The notes: generated by a model not told the origin, from the sequence alone. A stretch of DNA of 33,682 nt from Campylobacterales bacterium (GCA_025800305.1 JAOXRY010000284.1:1-33682); one strand, 5' to 3'. Numbered from the stretch's first letter, positions 16,505 through 25,948 are shown. Program-made: numbers and translations.

Positions 16505-17909
16505 CAAAAACAGCTCTCTCTTGACTGTTTCTCACACTGATTTTACCACCCATACTTCCTTCAATAATCATCTTGGCAAGGTTCAGACCAATTCCTGTTC
16601 CTTGCTCTCCTTTTGTTGTAAAATCCAAATCAAAGATCTTCTCAATAATATCTTCTGGAATTCCTCCACCATTATCAGTAATTGTTAAGATCGCTTTATC
16701 ATCTTCAACCATCGTATCAATTTTTATCATTGGCTTTTCAGGGCTTTTCTCAACAAGAACATCTTTTGCATTGTTCACTATGTTCATTACAACTTGTTCT
16801 AGTTCATTTTCAAACCCATTGATCATAATATCCTCTTTAACTTCTACTTTAAGGGCAATTCCTCTTTTACTAATCTGACTAGATATTAAAGAGAGAGATT
16901 TATCAATAGCTTTATTTAAAGAAAATGGTTTGGGTATTTTGTCTGATCTAAAGAAATTTCTAAGTTCATCAATACTCGATGACATAAACCTAATTCTTTC
17001 ATGAACAATTTTTGATGTAGCTGCCAGTGACTCCTCGGTCATCTCTTTATACTCGTAACTCTCTTGAATTTCATCAATGGAAAGACTTATTGCATTTAGT
17101 GGTTGCTTTAACTGATGGGCAATTATACTTATTAGCTCTCCTAAGGAGGCTTTTTTTGCTTGTTTAAAAAGAATCTCTTTTTGTTTTTCATTTGTCTTAA
17201 TTTGTCTTGCGACTTCTTTTTCAAGATAGTGTCTTAAACTAATCTCTCTATATATATAAATTAATACAAGAGCTATAATTACAAAACCGAAAAAATTTAT
17301 CATCATATAGATAATTGAGATCTCTGCTAAAAAGGCATTTTTTGTATAAGAGACAATATAGGCAATTGTCTTTTTATCCTTGATATTTTTTATTGGAACA
17401 AAAGCAGTAACCCCAACCTCATCGCCTATTTTGTCATAAAGGGCGAAGTTTTTAGATTCTTCCATATTTTTTTCAATAAGTGTTCTATTTGGTTGGATAA
17501 TATTTGTTTCAAAATTTGATTTATCGTCGTAGCTATTTTTTGCAAAAATACTCATGTATTTTCTATTTTCAATACTTTGTACAAATTGTAGTTTGTCGTT
17601 TTTTCTTTTCCAAACCAGTGGATTAAAAACCTGCTTTTTTACAAGAAAATGAAACTTAATCATATTAACTTCATTAATAGTTTCTTCCATTGATTCTGCT
17701 GAATATCCAATATCATAAGATCTTAAATATTTTCCATCTATTGTATTGTCATAGTTTGTTACTTTAAAATTAATTCGTAGTTCATTAATCACATCAGAAA
17801 GCTCTTTTTGTATTAGCTTCTCTTTATATGTGTAGTTAAGAGTAAAAATTCCCCCAAAAAGGGCTAGAAAAATAATTAGAAAGAGAATAGTTAGTTTTTT
17901 TTGAGACAT
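16485..17909 (-). CDS. Membrane sensor histidine kinase with periplasmic Cache-like domain
   Basis: The 474-residue protein has a first membrane helix (LFLIIFLALFGGIFTLNY) and a periplasmic domain of about 165 residues, Cache-like by its pattern (for example FVPIKNIKDKKTIAYIVSYTK). A second membrane helix lies near residues 197-220, followed by a coiled coil. The kinase core has the H-box IIAHQLKQPLNAISL (His near 264), N-box EQVVMNIVNNAKDVL, G1 DNGGGIPEDI and G2 GTGIGLNLAKMIIE, all intact. There is no receiver domain and no partner regulator beside it. It is convergent with the lipoprotein gene (20-base overlap) and divergent from the receiver–kinase gene. The ligand is unknown; Cache domains usually bind small metabolites. 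Confidence 0.9.
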   Translation of the reverse strand: MSQKKLTILFLIIFLALFGGIFTLNYTYKEKLIQKELSDVINELRINFKVTNYDNTIDGKYLRSYDIGYSAESMEETINEVNMIKFHFLVKKQVFNPLVWKRKNDKLQFVQSIENRKYMSIFAKNSYDDKSNFETNIIQPNRTLIEKNMEESKNFALYDKIGDEVGVTAFVPIKNIKDKKTIAYIVSYTKNAFLAEISIIYMMINFFGFVIIALVLIYIYREISLRHYLEKEVARQIKTNEKQKEILFKQAKKASLGELISIIAHQLKQPLNAISLSIDEIQESYEYKEMTEESLAATSKIVHERIRFMSSSIDELRNFFRSDKIPKPFSLNKAIDKSLSLISSQISKRGIALKVEVKEDIMINGFENELEQVVMNIVNNAKDVLVEKSPEKPMIKIDTMVEDDKAILTITDNGGGIPEDIIEKIFDLDFTTKGEQGTGIGLNLAKMIIEGSMGGKISVRNSQERAVFVIELPL

Positions 17910-17980
17910 TTAGTTTTCCAAGATTTAAAATTAAAACCATATTATCTCACAATCTATTTAAAAAAGAATAGTTAGTTTTT
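17884..17980. repeat. Short direct repeat at the kinase start
   Basis: AGAATAGTTAGTTTTT occurs at 17884-17899, inside the beginning of the kinase gene, and again at 17965-17980 in the intergenic region. The copies are 81 bases apart. They may be paired binding sites or a chance AT-rich match. The rest of the roughly 200-base gap (17910-18115) holds AT-rich DNA with a weak TAGAAT -10 candidate before the plus-strand gene. Confidence 0.4.
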
Positions 17981-18115
17981 CTTTTCCTACTCTACAGTTA
18001 ACTATGAATCCATATAAATGATAATTCAGTTTTTTCTAAGTTATCTTTTAGATTAGTTTTATTTTTTCTCTGTATACTTGTTTTAGAATGAATATCTATT
18101 AAGTAAGGATATTTT

Positions 18116-19294
18116 ATGGAAAAAGAAAATTTATCGAAAAAACTAATATCTCTTTTTTGGGATCTCAAAATTCTTTATGTAGAAGATGAAGATCTTATCT
18201 ATAAAAATATGACAAGAATACTCAGACGTATCTGCAACACAGTCGACTTAGCTCACAACGGCAAAGAGGGCTATGAAATGTATCAACAAAAAGATTATGA
18301 CATTATCATTACAGACCTTGAAATGCCTATAAAAGATGGGTTTTGGCTAATTGACAAAATCCGAGAGGAGACCTTACGGCAGTTTATTGTTGTCACTACA
18401 GCATACACAGATCCAGCTCATATTGAAGGTTGTCTTGATAGAGGAGTAAATGGATTTATTTCAAAACCTATTAGAATAGAAAGTCTCTTTAAAAGACTTC
18501 AAGGTTTTGGATTAGATCTTCAAAAAGATCTGGAAATAAAAAGATTAAAAGAAGAAGCAGAAAGTAAGGTGATTCTTGAAAACCACCAAACGTTACTCAG
18601 CAATATCTCCCATCATTGGAGACAACCTTTAAACTCAATATCTATAGGAGTAACAGCTTTAGAAATTGAATTAGACGAAATACTTACAAAAGAGCAAAAA
18701 AACTCTTTAGAGAGAATCCACAAAATAGTGCAAAACCTTTCAAAAAGTATTGAAGAGTTCAGAAGAATAGGTACAGTAGATAGAGAAAATAAAGAATTTG
18801 ATTTTGTAGAACTTGTCCATGACGTTCAAAATATTGTCCAACCTGTTTTTGAAGAACTTAAAATCCAATCAAAAGTCTCATCAGAAACTGAAGAAATAAC
18901 TTACTTTGCACCTAAAAACGCTATAGGACAAATTATCAACTCAGTTTGTAATAATGCTATTGAAAGTATTCAAAGAGATCTAGACAACTCTCCAACTTCT
19001 AAAGAATACTTTATAAACTTCTCCCTAAACACTACAGAAAACTTTATAGAACTAAAAATTACAGATAATGGAGATCAGTTCTCTAAAGATGTTCTTGATA
19101 GTATTTTTGCTCCTTACAGTTCAGCCCATAAGTACGACTCTGGAAGTGGACTAAGTCTTTACAAAGCTTATAAAATTTTAAAAACTTCGGGAGGGGATAT
19201 TAAAATTCAAAATCTTGAAGATGGCTCCACTTTAGTAACTTGTGTCTTCTATAAAAATGCTTTTATTAATGTAGATACGGAAGAGAAATCGTAA
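18116..19294 (+). CDS. Receiver-domain histidine kinase (REC–HisKA–HATPase)
   Basis: This soluble 392-residue protein starts with a receiver domain: acidic pair in YVEDED, phosphoacceptor Asp67 in IIITDLEMP, Thr in VVTTAYTD and Lys in FISKPIR. A kinase module follows with H-box SHHWRQPLNSISI (His166), N-box IINSVCNNAIESI and G2 GSGLSLYKAYKIL. The G1 box reads DNGDQF rather than DNGGGI, a clear deviation that may alter nucleotide binding. Having the receiver first suggests that its kinase is switched by phosphate from another kinase, plausibly one of the two flanking membrane kinases. A good AAGGA ribosome binding site precedes the ATG. Its 3' end overlaps the convergent PAS kinase gene by 29 bases. 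Confidence 0.9.
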   Translation: MEKENLSKKLISLFWDLKILYVEDEDLIYKNMTRILRRICNTVDLAHNGKEGYEMYQQKDYDIIITDLEMPIKDGFWLIDKIREETLRQFIVVTTAYTDPAHIEGCLDRGVNGFISKPIRIESLFKRLQGFGLDLQKDLEIKRLKEEAESKVILENHQTLLSNISHHWRQPLNSISIGVTALEIELDEILTKEQKNSLERIHKIVQNLSKSIEEFRRIGTVDRENKEFDFVELVHDVQNIVQPVFEELKIQSKVSSETEEITYFAPKNAIGQIINSVCNNAIESIQRDLDNSPTSKEYFINFSLNTTENFIELKITDNGDQFSKDVLDSIFAPYSSAHKYDSGSGLSLYKAYKILKTSGGDIKIQNLEDGSTLVTCVFYKNAFINVDTEEKS

Positions 19295-21920
19295 AAATAG
19301 CTCCCTTGTCACCATTTTGAACCATCAGCTTTCCACCCATACTGTTTTCTATAATCATTTTAGAAAGGTTCAAGCCTATTCCTGTTCCCATATCTCCTTT
19401 TGTAGTGAAGTAAGAATCAAATATTTTTTCAATTACACCCTCATCAATACCTCCTCCATTATCTTCTATCTCGATAACTCCGTTCTCTTCTATAGTCTGA
19501 CAAGAAACCCTAATAAACTTATCTTCACTTTCTATTTTTTCCAAAGCATCCTTACCATTACTAACAATATTTATAATCACTTGTTGGAGTTCTGAATCAA
19601 TTCCTAGCACTTTGCAATCTGCTTTAAACTCTTTTATTATTTCAATACCTTTAGAGTTAATGTTTTTTTCAACAATTGCCAAAGACTTTTCTATGGATTT
19701 TTTTAGAGAAAAAGGTAAAGACTTTTTATCTGGTCTAAAAAAGTTTCTTAAATCATCAATACTATCAGCCATAAACTTCACCTGTGAAGTAATATCTTCT
19801 GTAATTTCACTTAGATCTTCTTCTGTCAAATCGTTAAACTGATAACTATCTAAGATGGTCTCACTTCCCAAACTTATCGCACTAAGAGGTTGTTTTAGCT
19901 GGTGAGCTATAATTCCAATTAGATCTCCCATAGCTGCTTTTTTCTGATTTAGAAAATTTTCTTTTTGTAAAGACTCAACTTTCTTTACCTCTTCTTCAAC
20001 TTTCTTCTCTAAATTCTCATTGAGAACTCCTAAAGTTTCTTGAAGCAGAACATCGCTGGTCACATCAATCATGGTTCCTATCACTTTTGCAGGAATACCA
20101 TTGTCCCCTAGTTTCACCTCACACTGAATCTCAACCCACTTAATAGATTGATTATTCATAACTAATCGAACCCGAATCTTCGATGGTTTTTTGTCCCTTA
20201 ATAAAGTTTCATACTTTGTCTTTATCTTCTTCCTATCATCAGGGTGAACCACTTGTGTAAAAGAATCAGAAGATGGTTTTACCTTAGTTTTATCCAGACC
20301 TAAAATATTAAAAAACTCCCCTGACCAAGCCTCTTTATTTTCTATTAAGTCTTCTTCAAAAATTCCAAGTTTTGCGACCTTTTGTGCCCTTAAAAGTTTT
20401 CTCTCATTCTCTTTTAAATCTGTAACATCTTGAACAACTCCCACCATTTTTACAACAACACCGTCTTTTTCAATTGGGTTTCCTATTGCATGAATTGTTC
20501 TAATATGATTTTTTCTAATAATCCGATATTCAAAATCAAAAGGAACATTTTTTTCTAATGTGTTAATAACCTCTCTTTGATGCTTTGATAGATCTTTTTC
20601 ATATATTAAAGATTCTATAACTTGAAGATTAATATCTGTACCTTTTTCTAGTCCATAAATATCATAAGTTATATCACTCCAAGTCGTCACGTCATTAATA
20701 CTATCCCATTCCCAACTTCCTAAATTTGCAATAGATACAGCATTATCTAAAGTGTTTTTCAGTGCTGTTAACGCAAGATTTTGTCTTTTTTCATTGGTAA
20801 TATCTCTCACTGAGGCATAGATCACTTCTTTTTCTTGGATCTTAATTCGTACTGCTGAGATAGCCGCTATATATGTTGTTCCATCTTTTCGTGTGTGAGT
20901 TCTTTCAACAAACTTTGGAATTCCAATCTCTACATCAGATATTAAATCTTGATAGTCTTCAATTTTTTTAATATCTAAATCCCAATCCATCACACTTAAA
21001 GATAGCAGTTCGCTTTTTGTATATCTTAGCAAAACAGCTATTTGATTGCTAAGATCTAAGATCTTCCCATTTTCACAAGAAAGAATTAAAACCCCATCAG
21101 ACGAATATTCCATCAAAGATTGAAACTTCTCTTTCTCTTCAATATAAAGCATCATGTTTTTTTGCGTCTCTACATACTGAGCATCAAGTTCTAAGTAGGC
21201 ATTTTCCAATCTCTTAGAAGAGCTTTCTTGTTTAGATAGGTAATCGTTAAATGCTTCTATTAAAACTCCTATCTCATCGCCATTTTTTGAAGGAATAAGG
21301 TTTTTTTTGTTTTCAACACTTTTATTTTTCACCATATAAGATAGATGAACAATAGGAACAACAACTCTTCTCCAAATAAAAATCATAGTAGAGGCAAAAA
21401 GCATCACAGAAACAAAAATAAGAGATAAAGAGATATATTTCATTTTTTCAAAACGATTTTTTACCAACTCTTTATTGTGCTCTATATAAGAGATAACACT
21501 TTGGTTTAGTTGATTTAATAATCCTATTAGTTGACTCTCTTGTAATTTTTTAAAGTAATTTTTTTGATTACTCTTAATGGTTAGTAGATAATACTCATTT
21601 AAAACTGCTCCATATTGTTCTAAAGTCTTTTCTATAAGTTTAGTATTTATATTGGTAGATTCTATTTTTTCAATATCTTTTTTAAGTTTTTTGTACCGAC
21701 TTTTAATTAAAAAATATCTATGTTGTTCTTTATTTTGAATAAAATCATATGTCTCCATATTAAGCTCTGTTACTCGTGAAGAAAATTCTATTGCTTTAGT
21801 ATTGATTTGCTCTTGTTGAGTAAAAAACATATAGGTTGTATTAATAAGATATCCACAAACCCCAACAATTGACAATAAAGAGATTCCAATTAAAAAATTA
21901 AGGTTCTTAATACTCATCAT
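19266..21920 (-). CDS. Multi-PAS membrane sensor histidine kinase
   Basis: The 884-residue protein has membrane helices near residues 8-30 and 164-186. They flank a helical periplasmic domain of about 130 residues, reminiscent of four-helix-bundle sensors. A HAMP-like segment follows (PSKNGDEIGVLIEAFNDYL). Three PAS domains start near residue 271 (MEYSSDGVLIL), about 395 (LGSWEWDSINDVTTW) and about 525 (LGIFEEDLIEN). The core has H-box IIAHQLKQPLSAISL (His near 672), N-box QQVIINIVSNGKDAL, G1 DNGGGIDEGVI and G2 GTGIGLNLSKMIIE. The gene begins immediately after the stop of the binding-protein gene, so the lipoprotein is likely to be a ligand-presenting partner. Confidence 0.92.
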   Translation of the reverse strand: MMSIKNLNFLIGISLLSIVGVCGYLINTTYMFFTQQEQINTKAIEFSSRVTELNMETYDFIQNKEQHRYFLIKSRYKKLKKDIEKIESTNINTKLIEKTLEQYGAVLNEYYLLTIKSNQKNYFKKLQESQLIGLLNQLNQSVISYIEHNKELVKNRFEKMKYISLSLIFVSVMLFASTMIFIWRRVVVPIVHLSYMVKNKSVENKKNLIPSKNGDEIGVLIEAFNDYLSKQESSSKRLENAYLELDAQYVETQKNMMLYIEEKEKFQSLMEYSSDGVLILSCENGKILDLSNQIAVLLRYTKSELLSLSVMDWDLDIKKIEDYQDLISDVEIGIPKFVERTHTRKDGTTYIAAISAVRIKIQEKEVIYASVRDITNEKRQNLALTALKNTLDNAVSIANLGSWEWDSINDVTTWSDITYDIYGLEKGTDINLQVIESLIYEKDLSKHQREVINTLEKNVPFDFEYRIIRKNHIRTIHAIGNPIEKDGVVVKMVGVVQDVTDLKENERKLLRAQKVAKLGIFEEDLIENKEAWSGEFFNILGLDKTKVKPSSDSFTQVVHPDDRKKIKTKYETLLRDKKPSKIRVRLVMNNQSIKWVEIQCEVKLGDNGIPAKVIGTMIDVTSDVLLQETLGVLNENLEKKVEEEVKKVESLQKENFLNQKKAAMGDLIGIIAHQLKQPLSAISLGSETILDSYQFNDLTEEDLSEITEDITSQVKFMADSIDDLRNFFRPDKKSLPFSLKKSIEKSLAIVEKNINSKGIEIIKEFKADCKVLGIDSELQQVIINIVSNGKDALEKIESEDKFIRVSCQTIEENGVIEIEDNGGGIDEGVIEKIFDSYFTTKGDMGTGIGLNLSKMIIENSMGGKLMVQNGDKGAIFTISLPYLH

Positions 21921-22913
21921 CTAATCCTGTAAAGTAACTCTTTCTTTTTGTATCGATCTTAAAACTTCTCTATCAAAAATTTTGTGAAAATCTACCTTCT
22001 TCTTTTGAACAATTTTGTTTTCTACCAGCCAATCACCTTCTATCTCCATAAGAGTTTTTAAATAGTATGGCAAACCAACCGCAAAAGAGTGTTTTCCTAA
22101 AGTGTAATCTGTGTAACGACTGTCATATTGAAAAGTTTCTTGAACCAGTTTTTTGAATTTTTCTGGATTATTTTCAATCCATTGCTCTGCTTTAATAAAT
22201 GCTGATAAAAGTCTTTTAGAAACCTCTGGATTTTTATGATGGAACTCTTTATCCACTGAAAATGTAAAGTAAAAATGAAACCCCACAGGCACTGGTGAAT
22301 AGAAAAACTCACCTTTATACTCTCTTGTCATATTATAAAGAAAAGGCTCCCAAGTAAAAAGTCCGTCAATTTCTCCACTTTTTAAAGCTTCTCCCCTTTT
22401 TTGAAAAGGTACATCTACCAAATCAAAATCTTTTAATAAAACACCGTTTTGTACTGCAAAAACTCCAGCATAAAACTCAGTAGCAGTTCCTAGTGAAGTC
22501 CCTATTGTTTTCCCTTTTATATCCAGTGTCTTTTTTATTCCATGGGATTTTTTTCCAATAAAACCGTTGATATTTCCCTCACCTGTAGAGGCAAGAATAG
22601 AAAAACTGTTGGTTTGAAATGCATTTTTCATATTAACAAACTCAGTAGAATTGGCAAAATCCACCTCTTTGTTTACCAATGCTTTAAATCCATCTCTACC
22701 AGTAGGAAAATAATTTATCTCTACATTTGTAAGACCTTCTCCTTCTATAAAACCTAATTTGTCTGCAACAATCTGCACCATACTGGCTTCTCCATTGTAA
22801 AGCCCGATTCTTACTGGGACAGAGATCTCAACAAAAGACTCTCTGTTTTTACTACAGGATGAAAAAACAAAAGCTAAAATAAAAGCTGTAAATATAAGTA
22901 ATCTTATAGCCAT
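21921..22913 (-). CDS. NMT1/TauA-like substrate-binding lipoprotein, orphan of its transporter
   Basis: The 330-residue protein has a lipoprotein signal (AFVFSSC, Cys20). The ligand-binding fold of the NMT1/SsuA/TauA group follows: RIGLYNGEASMVQIVADKLGF, the FKALVNKEVDFANS element, GKTIGTSLGTATEFYAG and LKSGEIDGLFTWEPF. Relatives deliver nitrate, sulfonates, thiamine precursors or similar small molecules to ABC importers. No permease or ATPase gene is adjacent. Instead the stop codon is followed directly by the ATG of a PAS kinase, which suggests a sensing rather than uptake role. The ligand is unknown. Confidence 0.88.
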   Translation of the reverse strand: MAIRLLIFTAFILAFVFSSCSKNRESFVEISVPVRIGLYNGEASMVQIVADKLGFIEGEGLTNVEINYFPTGRDGFKALVNKEVDFANSTEFVNMKNAFQTNSFSILASTGEGNINGFIGKKSHGIKKTLDIKGKTIGTSLGTATEFYAGVFAVQNGVLLKDFDLVDVPFQKRGEALKSGEIDGLFTWEPFLYNMTREYKGEFFYSPVPVGFHFYFTFSVDKEFHHKNPEVSKRLLSAFIKAEQWIENNPEKFKKLVQETFQYDSRYTDYTLGKHSFAVGLPYYLKTLMEIEGDWLVENKIVQKKKVDFHKIFDREVLRSIQKERVTLQD

Positions 22914-22972
22914 AATATATCCAATTCTAATAGGTCCTATATGAATAGTACTTCATGTAAACTTTAAAAAAA

Positions 22973-23000
22973 TTGAAATCACTCAAATAAAATATAAAAT
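22973..23000 (+). promoter_or_regulatory. Candidate sigma-70 promoter
   Basis: TTGAAA (22973-22978) and TAAAAT (22995-23000) are separated by 16 bases, close to consensus. The promoter would point at the small plus-strand ORF starting at 23023. It sits in the 260-base gap between the binding-protein gene and the protease gene; the remainder of that gap is AT-rich with no other feature apart from this ORF. Confidence 0.45.
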
Positions 23001-23022
23001 ACTCTTTGTAAATAAAGGCTTA

Positions 23023-23166
23023 ATGAAGAATCATTTTGTCCAAATACAATATAATTCAAATCTTATTGACGATAAATTTATAAAATATATAAATTTCAAA
23101 TCCATGGATTTTGTTGAAAACTATAGAGTTTTCTTTCCCCTATTATGGAGAGTGAAAATTCTCTAA
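23023..23166 (+). CDS. Possible 47-residue small protein
   Basis: This ORF is too short for the track. It begins MKNHFVQIQYNSNLIDDK and ends in FFPLLWRVKIL. An AAGG element lies about five bases before the ATG, and a near-consensus promoter sits 23 bases upstream. The protein is basic and aromatic, with no recognised motif and no signal peptide. It ends seven bases before the convergent protease stop. It could be a real small gene, a leader, or chance; the promoter and ribosome site are the only support. Confidence 0.3.
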   Translation: MKNHFVQIQYNSNLIDDKFIKYINFKSMDFVENYRVFFPLLWRVKIL

Positions 23167-23173
23167 AGAAGGG

Positions 23174-25948
23174 CTATTTCATATTCTTAGGATTGAGCTC
23201 TGTATAGATAATATTTTTAGTTTCTAAATATTTATTTGCTGTATTTTTAATGTCTTTAGGTGTTATAGATCTAATCATTTTCTCAAAATTATCAATTCTA
23301 TTTAAATTATCCCCATAGTAGTAGTGTTTTTTCAGTTGACCCATCCAAAACTTACCTTTCTTTTTAGCCTCTTTTAGATTTACTAATCTTTTTTTCACAT
23401 ATGCATTTACATATTTTTTATCAACTGTGTTGGTTTTTATATTTTTAATCTCTTCTTTAAGATATTTAACCAGTTCATCTTTTCTTGCTGGGTCGCATGA
23501 GAATGTTATATCTAAAGCAGCATGTTCATATGGCACTCTTATAAAATTACTACCAACTCTTATTCCATAAACCCCAGATTTTTCTTCTCTGATTAATTCT
23601 CTTAACTTAGTTTTTAGCACATCAGTAAAAGCACTTAATCTTATTGCTTCCATTGTTGAATATTTTGCTTCTTTGATGTAACTTAAAGATATGTCACTGA
23701 TATTTTCATTGTTATAAAATCTAATAAACTTATGTTCCCCTTGAACTTGCTTATTTCCTCTGAAGTTATAGGTCTCATCTCTTTTTGTTACTGGAAGATT
23801 TCCTAAGAACTTGGTAATGTATTTTTTTACTTCATCTTTTTCTATATCTCCAACAACAATAAATGTGAAGTTATTTAAGTCAGAGAATCTATCTTTATAG
23901 ATTTCCAACATTCTTTTTTTATCTAAAGCTTTTACATCATGCTTATCGTATTCGACAAATCTTTCATCGTTGCTATATCTATAGGCGTTTAACTCTTTAG
24001 AGAATTTTCTTGTAGGAATTCTATTCTGTTTTTTTAGGTTTGCCAAAGTGATGTGTTTTGTATTTTCAAAAATATTATCATCAAATTGGTATTTCGTTGT
24101 AAATAGATAAATTGTTTCTAAAAAATACTGAAAATCTTTAGTTGTGGTAGTTCCACCTAAAGACTCTCCATATCTACTTAAAGAGGAGTTAAAACTGATA
24201 CTTTTATCGTTATAGATCTTTTTATAGTCTAATATGTTGTAGTTGTCATATCCTGATTTACCAATGATTTTAACTGCAAACTTTGCATTGGCAAGATCTT
24301 TTGTATCATAAAGAGAAAAACCACCTTTTGAAAAAGCATTTATATAGACTTTGTTTTTCTTATAATTGTTAAATTTATAGGCTACTTTTATCCCGTTTTT
24401 TAGAGTAAATTCATAAAAATCATATTTTTTATTGTAGTTTTCTTTAACAATCTTGGAAGGCTTTAGTTTTTTTAGATCTACAATTCTATCTGGAAGGTCT
24501 TTTGAGATTTTTTGCTTTTTTACTCTTTTTTTCCCGTTTGCTAAGATCTTTTTAACTCTTCTTTTTGAAACATCTTTACTTTCAGGAAGTTGGTAAGTAA
24601 TAATTCTGCTTTTACTTTTTAAAATATCTCTATAGGCTTTATTTACATCCTTTAGGGTAATTTCAGATAATAGTCTCTCTTTTAACTTGATTTTGTACTT
24701 TTCATCGATAAATATCTCATCTACATGAGCTATATTTACTATCTCATCAACATATCTATTGGAGGTTTTATTTTTTAAAGCTTTTAGGCTATCTTGGTTG
24801 GCTTTTTTCATCTTTTTGATGGTTCTTTTAAAGTCACCTTTATCAAAACCATATTTTTCAATGGAGTAGATGAGAGAAGTTAACTCTTCTAAAGCTTTAA
24901 TCTCATTGGAGCCAGTAAAAGAACTTCCAAAGTTAAAACTTAATAGATTAGTTCCAAGATACCCAAGTCTCATTCCTATTGATTTTGCAGCTGGGTTTCT
25001 TTTAATTGTTTGTTCATTGCCTTTAATGTTAAATAGTTTAGGAATGATTTTATAAATCAGATCTTTTTTATAATCAGCCTCTGTTTTAGTTTTATATGCT
25101 TCTTTATAAAAGCTAATACCAGTGCTATATTTTGTAAGTTCTTTATCTCTTGCAACAACAACTCTTGTTTTATTAACTAAAGGAACCTCTCTAGATGCTT
25201 GTTTTCTACTACTTTTGTTTTTTAGATCTTTAAAAGTTTTTATAATGAGTTTTTCAATTTTTCCTACATCAAAATCCCCTGCAATTACAAAGTGCATTAA
25301 TTCTGGTCTATACCAGTCGTCGTAAAAAGCTTTAACTCTTTTAAGAGAGATGTTTTTTACAATATCCATATCACCTATTGGTGTTCTATCAAGATATTTA
25401 CTATTTGCATAATATACATCTTGGGCTTGAAGGAACATTCTAAATCTGACATTGTTTCTAGATCTGGCTTCTTCTAGAACTACACCTCTCTCTTTATCTA
25501 ACTCTTTTTGGGTAATTACAACTCCCCCTGCCCAATCTTTAAATACAAGCATCGCTTTTTCAAGATTATCATCTTTAAGTGGTACTTCTAGTTTATATAG
25601 AGTTCTTGTAGTGCTAGTACTTGCATTTAAGTGATTTCCAAAGCCTACTCCCATTGATTCTAAAAATGTTATTAAGTCATTACCTGGAAAGTTCTCTGTT
25701 CCATTAAAAGCCAAATGCTCTACCAAATGTGCAATCCCCTTTTGATCGTCATCCTCTTCCAAGGAACCGGCTTCTACTAAGAGTCTAAAAGAGGCTTTAT
25801 CTTGTGGTTTGGAGTTTTTCTTAATTGTATATTTTAAACCGTTTTTTAACTCTCCTGTAACAAGTGATGGTTCTACAGGTAGGTCTTTCCCTGTAAGTGT
25901 TGTAACAAGACAGAGTATTACAAATACTATGGTTTTTATTCTATTCAT
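23174..25948 (-). CDS. Periplasmic M16 zinc protease, PqqL/FusC-like
   Basis: The 924-residue protein has a signal peptide and starts its mature part with LPVEPSLVTGELKNGLKY, very like PqqL. The inverted zinc motif HLVEH (His74, Glu77, His78) is intact, and the downstream ERGVVLEE segment supplies the third ligand. A second, inactive M16 repeat occupies the C-terminal half (for example KFLGNLPVTKRDETYNF). The full two-repeat length matches PqqL and FusC, which digest imported proteins or peptides in the periplasm; FusC releases iron from ferredoxin brought in by a TonB-dependent receptor. It is the last gene of an operon holding such a receptor and overlaps the DUF4857 gene by one base. Confidence 0.92.
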   Translation of the reverse strand: MNRIKTIVFVILCLVTTLTGKDLPVEPSLVTGELKNGLKYTIKKNSKPQDKASFRLLVEAGSLEEDDDQKGIAHLVEHLAFNGTENFPGNDLITFLESMGVGFGNHLNASTSTTRTLYKLEVPLKDDNLEKAMLVFKDWAGGVVITQKELDKERGVVLEEARSRNNVRFRMFLQAQDVYYANSKYLDRTPIGDMDIVKNISLKRVKAFYDDWYRPELMHFVIAGDFDVGKIEKLIIKTFKDLKNKSSRKQASREVPLVNKTRVVVARDKELTKYSTGISFYKEAYKTKTEADYKKDLIYKIIPKLFNIKGNEQTIKRNPAAKSIGMRLGYLGTNLLSFNFGSSFTGSNEIKALEELTSLIYSIEKYGFDKGDFKRTIKKMKKANQDSLKALKNKTSNRYVDEIVNIAHVDEIFIDEKYKIKLKERLLSEITLKDVNKAYRDILKSKSRIITYQLPESKDVSKRRVKKILANGKKRVKKQKISKDLPDRIVDLKKLKPSKIVKENYNKKYDFYEFTLKNGIKVAYKFNNYKKNKVYINAFSKGGFSLYDTKDLANAKFAVKIIGKSGYDNYNILDYKKIYNDKSISFNSSLSRYGESLGGTTTTKDFQYFLETIYLFTTKYQFDDNIFENTKHITLANLKKQNRIPTRKFSKELNAYRYSNDERFVEYDKHDVKALDKKRMLEIYKDRFSDLNNFTFIVVGDIEKDEVKKYITKFLGNLPVTKRDETYNFRGNKQVQGEHKFIRFYNNENISDISLSYIKEAKYSTMEAIRLSAFTDVLKTKLRELIREEKSGVYGIRVGSNFIRVPYEHAALDITFSCDPARKDELVKYLKEEIKNIKTNTVDKKYVNAYVKKRLVNLKEAKKKGKFWMGQLKKHYYYGDNLNRIDNFEKMIRSITPKDIKNTANKYLETKNIIYTELNPKNMK

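Noticed and set aside
22097-22312. 71-residue minus-strand ORF inside the binding-protein gene
   Set aside because: It is an alternative frame of a well-supported CDS, with no independent start signal.
23130-23173. GAGAGTGAAAATTCTCT as a terminator hairpin
   Set aside because: The stem is only four or five bases and no T-run follows in the right orientation.
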